Below are positions 30,985 to 42,416 of a stretch of DNA of 64,000 bases, piece after piece (within the stretch, counting starts at the first letter, position 1; each line of letters starts with the position of its first letter). Below the pieces are notes generated by a model. That model had not been told where the DNA came from. It did no database searches and was given only the letters and a program-made list of their open reading frames with translations. The position numbers and the translations under genes were made by a program. The stretch covers positions 20,124,020-20,188,019 of the forward strand of contig CM020620.1 in assembly GCA_009829735.1 (NCBI GenBank). The letters run 5' to 3'. Origin of the DNA: Pyropia yezoensis. Its lineage: Eukaryota > Rhodophyta > Bangiophyceae > Bangiales > Bangiaceae.

Positions 30985-33263
30985 AACGGCTCCTCTTTGA
31001 GGTCATCTGCCTACCTACGTGAGGGCTTCAACGAGCTCACCGCGTCCATGATGTACAAAGAGCTGTCCTGCCGGCTGCGCAGCATGACCACGTTGCGCAA
31101 GGGGCTGCTCCTCTACCTCGCGTTAGTGATCAAGGGTCTGCCGCGGGCGGACTCCACCTGCGCCAATTGTGTGGGGTCGGACGGGTGCTCGGACATTATC
31201 TGCTTTGACGGCCTACTACTGGGCTACAAGGTGAAACACAAGCGGCCCGTCAAACGGTCGCTTGTGCGGACCTGCGCCATCCCACGCGCCAGCTTGCAGG
31301 CCCACTTCGTGACTGACACGGCTGTCGCCAAGGCATTTGGCACTGTGCTCAATACGTCTACCACTCTGCCAGTCGGTTCTTCCAAGACGGTGACCACCGA
31401 GAGGGGCATACGGGGGTACGTCATGGTCGTGGGGGCGCTGCTTGGCGACGTGGCGGTTGGCGGCAGGTGGAGACTTTCGCGGGAGCCACGCAGCACGGGC
31501 ACACTGCATCATCGTCCGGCAGGGGATGGTGCCCGTCAAAGGACGGTGGCGTTCGACGCGAGCTGATGGCTTTTTACCGCCGCTTCTTCCAATGCGACAC
31601 GCTGGCAAGGTCCCTAGCTGCGCAGATTGTCGCGGCCATCGGGGACCTTCGCCGCCGCACACCCCCAGCGCTTCTTGCGAGGGTCGGCGCCGTATTGACG
31701 GCGGCGCCTCTTGTGGTTGAGACAGCCGGGGGTCTGGCCGTTGAGCCCGTGGAGGACGAGGATGCTCTCCGTAAAGCTGGACACGGTGATGCAAACTGGG
31801 ACGGGGCCGACGACGACGCGGCTGACGCGGCTGGCGGGAAGAACTCGAAGGCTAGCGAGGACGTTCTCCCGGCTGCTGAAGCTGCCGAGGACAGTGATGG
31901 GGTGGCGGACTCTGATGACGATCTCTCTTCCGCTGACGAGGTAGAGTCGGAGAACGACTAGGCGCCTGCCGCGACGCCCTTATTTTGGGACAAGCTGGCC
32001 CCGCTTGAGAGATTCGCAGAGCTCTTTTGCGAGCCTCCTCTGGCCGACACTGAAGGAGAGAGAGGGACCAATCTGAATGCTGGCATGCTCCTCCGTCTTC
32101 GCCCGGAGATCCCAACGACCGCGGCGGCTACACTGAAGATTGTCGAATTTGTGCGGGCGCTGACGGTCGACCCCTACATCGTTTGGGCTCCGAACGACAA
32201 CTGGGGGGCCGTGGATGCCATCCACGGCGTACTTGTTGACAGGGAGATTTCCGCGGACAAGCTGGTCACCGCGCTGGAGCGCGAGGATGTGTGCAACTTG
32301 CGGTTGCTGCGCGGGGCGGTCGCTTGCTTGGGGCCCGCCATTGTGGATGACCAGAGTCTGCGCGTCGTCTTTGCGGACCTACTGACGGCAGTCAGGGGCA
32401 CAGCCGACTCCTACAAGGAGTAAGTGCACGCGGTGTGCGCCGAGCCTGCGCCAGGTGGAGTAGGTGGTGCAGAATCTGGTGCGGGCGACCAGGTGCCAAG
32501 ACATGCCTTTCCGTCTATCTCCAAGGCACAGATGGCCTGTGCTACAGACATGGAGAATTTCATGCCACAGCAGTTTGCCGAGACGTGGCTGAAGGTGCCG
32601 GCGTCGGTGCAGTCCTGCAGGGACGCGTACGGGATCTCTGAGGAGGAGACCGAGGATTACCTCCAGTCCGGCGTTTGGGCCCCCAGCTTCCCTGTCGTTC
32701 GGCCGATGCCGCTTTTCTCTGGGGACGCTGCGGCAGCCACTGACGAGCCCGAGTGCACCCATCTCATGGGCCAGGAGAAGCGCTACACCGGTGGCACGTT
32801 CGGAGCATTCTGCACGTGCTCTCATCCCAAGTGCGTTGGGGTCGTTGTGCTCGACGGCAGCGAGGGCCAGCGCATGCCGATTGAGTTCATTGTGCAGCGC
32901 TGCAGGCGGCTGCCCCACGAGGTCGTCTACGATCTCTCCTGCGCCACGCTGAAGTCGGGGCTGTGCCGCATGCCGTTCATTGCCAAGACCGTCGCCTTCT
33001 TGGTTGACCGCTTTCACTGGATGAAAAACCGCGTGGCTTGCTCCAAGGCAATGAACCCTGACTTCTACTCGGACATGGATGGGATTAACACGTCGTCCTC
33101 CGAGGAAAGGAACGCCCTGTCGCGGAGGCAAGAGCACCACCTACGGCTGATGAACCAGGATAACTTCATCACATTTACCACGTACCAGCAAGCGCTTTAC
33201 AACGCTATAGCAATGTATCGTGACGTCGAGACGAAGCTATCGGAGAGCAAGTGGCCGCGGTGA
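30985..33263 (+). pseudogene. KDZ/Zisupton-like DDE transposase, interrupted
   Basis: Begins in one frame with FNELTASMMYKELSCRLRSM, CANCVGSDGC and IICFDGLLLGYKVK, a cysteine pair followed by a candidate first catalytic Asp. It then changes frame near 31470 to a frame that stays open to 33263 apart from TAG at 31959 and TAA at 32421. The latter sits in a strong donor context (GGAGTAAGTGC at 32418), so an intron there is plausible. The C-terminal part has CTCSHPKC, VVVLDG, LPHEVVYDLSC, FLVDRFHWMKNRVACS, DGINTSSSEERNALSRR and LMNQDNF, the pattern of KDZ/HMG3-like transposases (YDxxC, VDRFHW, then the INxxxxE region). The enzyme would cut and join transposon ends. Family recognition is from these conserved blocks; the exact subfamily is uncertain. 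Confidence 0.7.
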
Positions 33264-34603
33264 TATTGGGAGAAGTTTTTGACCATGTGCGCAACACGGA
33301 GAGGAGTGCACTATAAAACCACGCCTACTGCGGATGTCTTAGCGTGAATGGTAAAAAAAGCGTCAGAGCAGTGTGTGTCGGCTTGTTGCACAAGCAGGGC
33401 GCGGATTGAAGCACGGACAGGCCATGGTGCCGCCCACAAAGGGCAAAGCCAGAAGCCGCCCCGCCCGTTGTCGCGACGCTCGATGAATACCGATGGCGCC
33501 GCGACCGCGGACGTGGCTGAGCACGGTAGCTCGCCCTTGGCCCCGCCTGGCGCGGAGTCCTGCGTCCAACCCAAGCGGGAGTAGCACCAGAGGCGGGAGC
33601 AGCGCCACGCGCAACCCGCAAGCCGCAAAGTCACCGGTGCCGCTGCGGCGGCAACGGCGGCGCGTCGTCCGCGGCAAAGACAGCTCGATGCCGCCCGCCA
33701 GCAGCCCAGGCGGCCAATCTGCCCCGGCGGCCACACAGCTCAGGTGGGCACACAGCCCCGGCGGACACACAGCCCGGGCGGGCGCTTAGCCCCTGCGCGC
33801 ACAAAGCCCCGGCGGGCACTCCACCCCACTGCCACGTTCCCCGCGGCCATGCCCGGCGGTGGCCGCGGCAGCGGCACCGGACGGCCCGCCGGCAGGGAGA
33901 TCACGCTGGCCGCGAAATCGGCAGCGCCGCGCAGGGTGTAGCCGTAGCCCCGCGGCGGCGACGATGGCCACCAAAAGCGGGGGGCAAACAGCCCGGGCGG
34001 GCTCGCAGCTCCGGGCGGCGAGGCGCAGCGGCGGCGACAGCAGCGGCGGCGGCATTGGTGGCGCGCGGCCTGCCAGCCGCAAAATCGGCGCCGCCGACGC
34101 TGCGGCGGCAGCCATGGCGGTGCGGCCGCGACAATGGCCACGCAATGCTGGGGGCGAGCAGCCCCGGCGGGAGCGCAGCCCCGTGTCGGGGGCGGAGGAC
34201 GGGGAGGGAGCGGGTGAAGGCCGGGAGGGCGCGGCGGGCGGCGGCCGCCGCGGACGGCGCGCCGGCCGGCCGCGGCCGAAGCGGCCGCGGCGGCACCGTC
34301 GTTCCCGGCCGTGGCGCTAACCATGCCGAGTACTTGTCGTCGACGACAACCGACGGCAAGCCACGCACAGGAAAGCGCGTAGCAGCGCGCCCACCCGCAA
34401 TGAGGGGGGAACAAGCGACCAGCGGGTGCGACTGTCCTCTGGTAACTACGGGCTAGTTGAAAAAGGAGTGGTTGGTGGCTGACAAGAGGAGTTCCCGCAT
34501 GTACAGGTCACCTGAGCTGACGTGGCGCGAGCGCGCCCCGTCCTCGGGTGGGTTCGCCGATGGGGCCCCCGTGGCACGGTGTGGGGGAGTTTGAGCCTCC
34601 GAT
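33264..34603. other. Right subterminal region with short GC-rich repeats
   Basis: A roughly 17-bp motif, CACACAGCCCCGGCGGG and variants, recurs about eight times between 33730 and 33830 and again near 33985 and 34150. GATTTTGCGGC-like motifs occur on the minus strand near 33610, 33905 and 34075. No gene supported. Confidence 0.5.
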
Positions 34604-34659
34604 GGGCGAAGAGAGAGTCTACCAGTGCATTCGAAGGGCGAACTCAAACTGGTTTAATC
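34604..34659 (-). repeat. Right terminal inverted repeat
   Basis: The reverse complement begins GATTAAACCAGTTTGAGTTC and ends TTCGCCC. It pairs with 24590-24645 at 50 of 56 positions. Confidence 0.85.
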
Positions 34660-36546
34660 ACGTACCGAACTGGAGCTGCGCGTTGAGCCGGCCTGAGGGG
34701 TATGGGATCGAGAGGATCCTTTCAGACTTGTACCCTCTGTGATTGGCCAATCCAAGACATGTCGCATGGCTGCCCGGTGATCCGAGCGTTCATGGGATAG
34801 AAGAAAGTGCGCGCAAGCGCCGACGTTTCCCCCCTCAGGCCCTGGCACGGATCTCTCTAGAGGGACTCCTGCTCAGCGATCATCCCAGAGGCCCCCCCCC
34901 CACTTGCTCTTACAGTCGAGTCGGCAGCCGACTCGTCCTTGGCGCTGCCGCGGCGCACTGCTCCCGCGACGGCAACTGGCGCCGCCACCATGCCCATCCC
35001 ACGCTGACCCCTCCTCCCCACTCTGGGCGTGGGTAGCGGGGCCGCCCGATGGCGGGCCCCCCACTGACCACCTCCCTCCCTTCCCCCACCGACTGCGCCC
35101 ACCCTGCTGACAACTCGCCCTCCTGTCAACCACCCCCCCCGCCCTGACCGACCCCTCGCGCGGCGCGTCGCATGCTGCCCCAGCTGCTCTGCCTTCCTTG
35201 CGTCGGTTGGTCATCCCCCCCTTTCCTCTGCATTTGTGCATGCCCTCCTAAGCCGTCGTGGCTTTTGCGTCCTCTCGCCGCCCCCCCGTCCAGTCTCCTG
35301 CCCTGTCTTTCGTGGATGTAATTTTTTCTTTGTTGTCGCTTGTGTTCACTCTTTCTTCTGCATGCGGTTCTCTGTACACATGTATCCTGCCTCTCTTACT
35401 TGATGGCAGGTTCCGTCCCGTCCCCATCTGGCTGGTGCCTTCTTTGTTTCGAATCACGTACGTAGCGGGGCAGTGAAATGACACTAACCGAGTATCAGAG
35501 CAGCAGCAAGTTCAGAGAAGCGGGACACTATCAGTCCAGAGCGCCCACTTCTCCAGTAAAAACCCTGCGGTCATGAGATTGGACGCCACCGCGGTGAACG
35601 AAGCGCCATCAATGTGAAAGAGAGCAAGCAATTCAGCCAGACCATAATATTGAAGAACTGACCAGGACAGCGCACATCGGCACGACGTGCTGAAGTCCTC
35701 CCTCGTCCTTACGCCGTTCGCAAGTCGCCGACAAGTACGACTGATGGCACGTGACGTGGCCTGGCAGGTCCGATCTGGAGCCTGATGGTCTTCCATAAAC
35801 GAAGCGATTGAAGGGGACTTCGAAACCGCGTGCAGTGCTCAGATTTGTATGTAACAGAGTTCGAACCCCCCCCTGTGGGCCCGTCGATTGTATGGTGGAT
35901 TCAGCTTCGACGTGAACTCGTTTAATGATATACCTCACACGGCATGCCCTGCCGCCGTCGGGTGAACGCGGTAGAGTCGTGAACAGTCTTGGTCTGGCCG
36001 AGGACCTGGTGCAGCGGGTGGTGTTTGCCTCGCCGGGGCGAACGCGCCCTCGAGTCGGCCACTGACAAGGCGACCGAGACAGCTCCGCACCGTTCGCGCC
36101 AGGCCTGACATTGCTGGTCCTTGTCAATGTGGCCCACCCCCCCACGGCCGCCCGCGCAATCCCCGCGCATCTCGGCGCGTGTCCACCCGTTGCGTCCATG
36201 AACCAGGCGTCAGGTGCGCGTGTTACCACCCCGGCATGGCGCGCGCGCAGGGCCCCAGTAGTGAACCCCCCCTCGCCCGCCGCCTCCCCGGCCCAGTCGC
36301 TGCCCAGTACCGCAGCAATGTACGAGACACCCGCGCCTCGCCGGCGCCGGGGCGGGAGAGGCGTGGCCGCCGATATCCCACGACAATGGGCGGTCGGGGG
36401 GTGTCGTCTTCCCCCCGTGCGTGGATCCGCCAACCTCGGCCGCCTCGCCGGCGTGCGCGCCCGTCATCTCCCCCCCCCCCTCGCCACGCGGGCACCGTCG
36501 TGTCTGGCACCCGCCACGCGCCGGCGCGCGCGGCTCTTGCGGTGCG

Positions 36547-36580
<34 letters not shown>

Positions 36581-36604
36581 CTTCCCCCCGGCCTGGTGGT
36601 GGCC
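34660..36604. other. No firm gene; pyrimidine-rich and unique sequence
   Basis: 35220-35470 is T/C-rich. A minus-strand stretch near 35520-35700 (LALFHIDGASFTAVASNLM) looks like possible coding sequence of ordinary composition but is short and unidentified. AGTTCGAACCCCCC near 35858 repeats the B-box-like motif seen near 23548. Confidence 0.4.
36547..36579 (+). repeat. 33-base poly-C tract upstream of the membrane-protein gene
   Basis: 33 consecutive C ending 25 bases before the start codon at 36605. The minus strand is a poly-G run with quadruplex potential. It would lie in the promoter or 5' untranslated region. Confidence 0.9.
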
Positions 36605-36649
36605 ATGGCTCGCTGGCGGCGGCGGTCCGCGTTGCCCGCCGCGGCGGTA

Positions 36650-36680
<31 letters not shown>

Positions 36681-39591
36681 GCTGGGCGGTGGCGGCGGCG
36701 GCGGCGGCCGCCCCGGCGGGCGACCTCACCGACTTGATCAAGGCCAAGCAGCGCGCGACGGTGGCGCTGGCTGTTGCCGCGCGCGAGGCGCTCACCGGCC
36801 CCCGCCGGTGCGAGCTCCTCGCCACCTGCGCCCCCGCGGGGGCGGCCAACTGCTCCGTCGCGGCGTGCGCGTGGACGTTTGGCCCGGGCGTGCTGTCGTG
36901 CACGGGCCGGGCGGCCAACCCGGTGAACGGCTGCGGCAACGACGGCGGCGGGTGCACGGGGATCAAGCTGTCGATGAACGCGAGCTTTGTGCGCGTCGCG
37001 GCAGGCACGGAGCTGTCCGTCGCCAACGGCCTCGTCCCGCTCGACGTGTACACCCAAATCTGTCAGCTCCGCGCGCTCGACCCGCTGTTTGTCGCGCAGG
37101 CCGCCGACACGGTGCCGTGGGCGTACATTGGCACGTCGACGGGCATGCACCGGACCTACCCGGGCCAGCGGCAGCAGTACACGCCTGACGGCGAGTGCGA
37201 GCCGTACGACCCGCGGCTGCGCCCGTGGTACGCGTCCGCCGCGTCGGGCCCGCTGGACGTGGCCATTGTCGTGGACCGGTCGGCGGGGATGGGCACCCGC
37301 CGCACCCCCGCGGGGCGGCCGGTGCTGGACGCGGCGATCGCGGCGGTGGCGGGGCTGCTGGGCACTCTCGACTGGTCCAGCTACGTTGGCGTCGTCCGCT
37401 ACAATGATGAGGCCGACACGCTGCTGTCGCGGCGGGTGCTGGAGCGCGCCGACGCGGGCAACGTCGCGACGCTGCAGCGGGAGGTGGCCGGCCTCCGCCC
37501 CGAGGGGGGGGTCGACCTGGCCGCCGCGCTCGGCCGCGCGTATGACCTGCTGTCGCGCTCGTCGGCCGACCCGGCGGGCAGCAGCGCCCGCTGCACGCGC
37601 GTCCTGTTTTTAGTGACGGGCACCGAGGACGACTGCTACGCACGGGAGTGCGGGCCCGCGTCGCCGGGGCCGTGCACGTGCACGTCGTCCATCCTCGCGG
37701 CGGTGCGGGCCAAGCAGGCGTCGCTCGCAGCGGACAACGCGGAGCCTGTCAACCTCATTGTGCTGTCGTTTGGGGGGGTGACCGACGAGCTGGGCCGGCA
37801 GCTTACGTGTGGGGGGGCGGGCGCCGCCGCGCAGGGGCTGTGGGTGCCTATTTCGGACGATGGCGGCAATCTCATCACCGCCATGGCGCCGGCCTACCGG
37901 TGGCTGTCGACGGCGCGGCGGGGGGTGGACCTGCTGCCCGAGTCGGTGTTTTTTTCCGGTACGCTGGTTTCGAGAGAAATAAGAACGGGGGATGTGATGG
38001 AGCAAGGGGAGTTACCGCGCGTTGGGGCATGCCGGGAGGGACGCTTTGTACTCACGCAAGGACCGACTGCACTGCTCAATGGGGTGCTTCTACCCGCTCT
38101 TGTTGACCTGTTGCCACGGCCTGTGCGCTCCTTGTTGCGCGCCGCTTTTCCTCACCCACCTCCACTGCTCCCGCCGCCTGCACCCCCTTTTTCTCTCCCC
38201 CCACAGAAAAGTACCAGGACAACTCGGGCTATGGCGAAATGACGACCGCCGCCATGCCCTTTTACGACGCCGCGGGCGCGCTGTTGGGCGTCGCGGGCGT
38301 GGATATCCCCTTTTCCGAAATCGCCGCCCGCTCCGCCACTCCCGACGATGAGATCACCACGCTGTCGGGGCAGGGCACGTGCACCCGCCTGCGGTTGTCG
38401 TCATGCGAGCAGCAGGCGCTCCGCGGCGCGGGCGGCGTATGTGCCGAGCGGCTGCCGCACGACACGGCGGGCTGCTTTGTGCCTCCGCCGGCGGCGGCGG
38501 CGGCGGCGCCGGGCGCCGACGGCGGGCCCGCCGTGTGGGTGCCGGTGCTCGCGCCCGCTGACGCGCTGCCGGCCGCCGCCGCCGCGGCGGCGTGCGCGGG
38601 CCTGACGCCGGCTGGCGACGGGCGGCTGGCCACGGCACGCACGCCCGCCGAGGCGACGGCGCTCGCGGGCGTCCTCGGCGAGGACCCGACCTGGATTGGC
38701 CTGTCGCGGCCATCGGCCGACGCCGCGTACGCGTGGGCGCTGGGTGGCGACGGCGACGCCTTGCCACTCGCCTACTCTAGTGGGTGGCCACGCGGCGCGC
38801 CGCCCTCGGCGGCCGCCGGCAACTGCGTCGTCGGCGACCGCCGCGGCGTGACGGCCAACTGGGTGGCCGCCGCGTGTGGCGTCAAGGCGGCGTATGTGTG
38901 CGAGCTGCCCCTCGCGGCGGTGGTGGGCGCCAACGCCTCGTCGCCGGCCGTGTGCGGTGGCGGCGTCCACCGCATTGGCGGCGGCGACGCGGCGGCGGCG
39001 GCGGCGCGGGTCAACCCGCCGCCGGCGGCGTGCGCGGCGGCCGCGACGCCGCGGCCGTGCGCGGAGCCGTCGGCGCGGCAGCGGCGGCCGTTTTGTGCGC
39101 TCGGCGCGCCCGGCGACCAGTGCGAGGACCGCTGCTGTGCGGGCTGCGAGTGTACGGTGCGCGCCGCGGGGGCGGGGGCGCCGGGGGGTGGCGATGGTGG
39201 CGGCGGCGGCGGGTCTGGCCTGGGCGGCGGCGCCATCGCGGGCATTGTCGTGGGCGGCCTGGTCGGCCTGATTGTGGCGGCGGCGCTGGTCGCCGCCGCC
39301 GGCTGGTTCGCGGCGCCGTGGGTGCGCCGCTGCTGTGGTGGCGGCGTTGCTGGGGGGGGGGCGGGGGGGGTGCTCGCCGGGGAGCCGGAAAAGGAGTCGA
39401 GCGTGGGGCCGTCCCCTGAGGGCTCCCGCGCCGGGGATGACGCGGCCGCGGGCTTAGCGGCGTGGGAGGAGCCGGCGGCCGAGGCGGCGTACGTGCCGGA
39501 AGCGCTCGGCGCGGGGGCGGGGGGGTACGAGCGGGGGGGGGTCGAGCCGGGCAGCGGCGGCTACTCGCGGCCGCACCTGCCGCTGCGGTAG
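36605..39591 (+). CDS. Cache-VWA-Cache membrane protein with C-type lectin domain, two exons
   Basis: Exons 36605-37958 and 38207-39591 join in frame to 912 residues. Residues 12-37 form a hydrophobic, Ala-rich signal or anchor. A Cys-rich first Cache-like part ends in YDPRLRPWYASAASG, the signature before VWA in calcium-channel alpha2delta and CACHD1 proteins. The VWA domain begins near 216 (DVAIVVDRSAG: the MIDAS DxSxS is DxSxG, and LVTGTEDD replaces the usual TDG). After it, YQDNSGYGEMTTAAMPFYD and LLGVAGVDIPFSEIA are the second Cache half, split by the intron. A C-type lectin domain lies near 560-680 (TWIGLSRP, then NCV, ANWVAAACG, AYVCELP). A CEDRCCAGCEC cluster follows, then a transmembrane helix near 792-825 and a tail of about 85 residues. 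Probably a cell-surface sensor or adhesion protein; the ligand is unknown. The ATG was chosen because it directly precedes the signal-like segment; the frame is open further upstream. Confidence 0.8.
37959..38206 (+). other. Spliceosomal intron in the Cache/VWA gene
   Basis: 248 bp, GTACGC donor and a pyrimidine tract before CCCCCCACAG. Splicing creates the codon GAA (phase 1) and joins VFFS to EKYQDNSGYGE, matching Cache domain sequence. Unspliced reading gives non-homologous residues and a stop at 38242. Confidence 0.88.
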
Positions 39592-40362
39592 CGGCGACGA
39601 GCGGCGCGCGCACGCCCCGCGGCGGGACGAGCGGCGGCGGCGTGGCCGGCAGCGGCGGCGGTCACGGGGCGGCGGTGGTGGATACGTTCCCTTTTCGATG
39701 CAACTTCCCTGCGCTCGCGTCCCCGCGTGCCGCGGCAGTGGCGGGCGGCGTGCCGGCGAGTGGCCGGCAGGGGTGGGGCGGCTTGCCGCGACGGGCGACG
39801 CGCGCGGACGCCTGCGCGTGGCGGCAGTAGCCGGCGTCCGCGAGGCGGCGTTGGCGTCGGCGGCCGCGGCGACGCCAGCGGCGCCGCGGGCCACGGCCGT
39901 GCCGGTGCGGCCGACGGCGTCGGGGCGACCGTGCGGACGCGTCGCGCGCCCCCCTCCCCGCACACGATGCCCCCCACCCCCCCCCCCCCCCCCCCGCCCG
40001 ACCCCACGCGGCGCGGCGCGGGGTTACCGCCCCCCGCCCGCCCCGCGTGCCACCCGCCGCCGCGCCGGCTGCGACGGCCGGCCGACCCGATGAAGAGGGC
40101 GCAAGGACGTGGCCGTGAAGACGAGTGAGAGCAGCAGCGATTTCGGCCAGGAAAGGGACAGCCTGGCCGCCGGGTTTCAGTGATGCCTGTGACGCCAGCA
40201 GGAGCAGAGATGTGTGCTGACTGCCTGGCAGAAAATCAGCCTCGGCTGAGATCGCGCCGTCCACTGCTGTTGCAACTCCAGGCCTTCCAGGGCCGCCTGG
40301 ATTGTGCTTGTGATGCAGGTGTTGATGTGGACCTTGCGTGACCCCTCTCAGTCTTTGACTGG
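39592..40362. other. No supported gene
   Basis: GC-rich sequence 3' of the membrane-protein gene, with a poly-C run near 39976-39996. Becomes more balanced after 40100. No motifs. Confidence 0.4.
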
Positions 40363-40485
40363 TATAGTGCTTCCTGTAAAAAATGGATGTTGACGGTACG
40401 TGAAGGTGATGAAAATCGCTGTCTGGACCAATGGAACCCTCACCTCAGGTCCCTTCAACATCCACCCTTTACAGGAAGCACAGTA
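40363..40485. mobile_element. MITE-like palindromic element with TA flanks
   Basis: Arms 40363-40396 and 40452-40485 are inverted copies (TATAGTGCTTCCTGTAAA against TACTGTGCTTCCTGTAAA when reversed), matching at 28 of 34 positions. Both outer ends are TA, the usual Tc1/mariner target. The 55-bp centre is non-coding. Confidence 0.7.
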
Positions 40486-40754
40486 ACCACCCAGCAAGAG
40501 CACTTCCTGCTGGTTGGACGTCGGATCCCGTGTGACGCAGCACAGTCTCTGCCGAACCGCGCGCTGGCGCGAGCGCGCCATTATGCGACGGTTGCTATAT
40601 ATTTTCGCAAGTAGGGAATTTGAAAAAATCCGTAGTATGTCCAGTTCGGTCGCCGGCGGTCGTGGCCGGTTCCAGGCCAAGTCGCCAGACCAAGTCGACT
40701 TACGGACATCGGGTGTCGGCGCTGACGCGTTCAGCCTCCCTCCTGTACACGACC

Positions 40755-41527
40755 ATGTACCCTATTGAAATCCGATGGCAGGTCATCGGGAACCGGCGCC
40801 AAGGAAAATCATGGGCGTCCATTTTGGAGCACGTCGGGTGCCGGCTTACAGCTGCGAAGCAGTAGTGTGCCAATTTCCAGCGCCACGGCTCCCCGTGGAA
40901 CGATGATGTCATCCACGACAGGCATGCGAACGCCGGGGTCTTCACTCCAGAGTTATTGCCGGCGCTGAACACCCTGAAGCGCTCCCACCCAGAAATGTTT
41001 CTTTGGAAATGGAGGCAGTATTCGGGAAGCTGGCGTACCTGCCGGGCTGGGAGCAGAGCTGGCCAGTGTCGACAAGCACTCTGTCTCGAATGCTGAACAA
41101 GGTCGCATGTTCGGTGAAGCAGGTCGAGCGACTGGCGCTGGAGAGGTCGCAGGCTTGGAGGATGGCTTTTTGTCGGCTGTACCATCAAGTCCTAGATCGC
41201 TGCATCGTCGTCCTCGACGAAACGCACGTGGCTGGTCAGGCCATGGTGCGCCGGCGCGGCTGGGCGCCCATTGGTCGACCACTCGAAGCGCTCGCGCTGG
41301 ACCCTCGGGCCCGCGCGCGCTATTCTTCCACGGTGGCCATATCGTTTACTCGTGGTATTTTGGAGCTCTTTGCAAACGGAGTACCCCCTGCATCGAAATG
41401 CGATGACTTTGCTTTGTTTTGCACCAGCCTTGTGTGGAGATTGAATGCGTATCACCCAGGCGTGCCTTCGTCAGAGCAGCCCAGTGACTGCGTGAAGGTC
41501 TACGATAACGCCTGTGTTCACGTGTGA
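40755..41527 (+). pseudogene. IS630/Tc1-mariner-like transposase, truncated
   Basis: ATG 40755 begins a helix-turn-helix-like N-terminus (IEIRWQVIGNRRQGKSW). TAG at 40863 interrupts it, and a frameshift near 41000 leads into MEAVFGKLAYLPGWEQSWPV. The catalytic region has CIVVLDETHVAG (first Asp), RARARYSSTVAIS and KVYDNACVHV (second Asp). The frame stops at 41527 before the third acidic residue expected from this family, so the protein would be inactive. The MITE at 40363 may belong to the same superfamily. Confidence 0.75.
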
Positions 41528-41779
41528 GGAACCACCCACACTAGGGGGGCAGCCCTGAATGTACTCGTGATGGTGTCAGCGACCCGTGCCAGCCAATAGG
41601 CCGACAGGGCGCGGGGAAGTGGATGGAGGTGGTGACGGTGGTGGGTCTGGGGAAGAGGACGGCGCGACGTCGGAGGTGATCGAGGGGGGTTCAAAGGGTT
41701 CAGGTCGTTTTTGGTCTGTGTCTGTCGTTTCCCCTCCGGTCTCCCCGGTGGCGCCGACACCCACGCACTATATACTCGC

Positions 41780-42412
41780 TGTGGCGTTCTGGCCTTTGGG
41801 GACAGGCGGGCCCTTGGTGAGGTGACTTGGGACCCGGCTGGCAGTGTTACGTGGAACCCTACGCTGGCCGGGGATCCTTGGCCAGGTGGCCCGGTGTTGT
41901 AGCGACACACCCGGCGCCCTGCTTGGCCCACCCGATTGGAGGATTGCCCGAGTTGTGGGCCTGCTGACCCCCTTTGTCACTTTTTTGATTTTCGTACTTG
42001 TTTTCCTTGCGTGCCTTCGTGTCTTTCCCTTTTTTCCCACTGGGTTTTTTTCTGGGGATTGACATTTGTTTGTGGGGGGATTATCGCTTGCCTTTCGATA
42101 GATGGCCCGGTGATTGGCCGACGCCTCGCTGGCATTTGGCCCGCTGGGAGCGCCCTCTGGGGGCCCCGCTCGAAGCCCCTGGAGGGGCCAGGGGGGAGGT
42201 TCTTGAGGGTAGGTCCGGGATCTCCCAGGGGCCGTCTTATAAAATCAGCAGTGCGTTAGGTTCTTGCTCCGTCGGGATTTTGTCCTTGTTACCTTTACCT
42301 CTGACGGGGTGGGCGAGTGGACCACGCTCGAGCTCTTACCTGTTCCTTCCTGGCCAGTCTGTGGTTCCTGTGTGTGTGTGGTTGTGGGGTCCGACAGGGC
42401 CATAACGCTACA
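41780..42412 (+). repeat. Family B 5' LTR
   Basis: 633 bp from TGTGGCGTTCTGGCC to ATAACGCTACA. Matches the solo LTR at 29346-29997 and the partial 3' LTR at 50273. A TATAAAA box lies at about 42238-42244. Confidence 0.88.
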
Positions 42413-42416
42413 TTTA

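Larger units (their letters stand above)
24590..34659 (+). mobile_element. 10-kb TIR DNA transposon, KDZ/Zisupton-like, degenerate
   Basis: Bounded by 56-bp terminal inverted repeats (24590-24645 and 34604-34659) that match at 50 of 56 positions without gaps. Inside, all on the plus strand, are a C48 protease gene and a DDE-type transposase gene, both with in-frame stops. GC-rich subterminal repeats flank both ends internally, and a family B solo LTR lies at 29346-29997. I see no target-site duplication: the flanking 8 bp (GGGAGCGG and ACGTACCG) differ. Confidence 0.75.
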
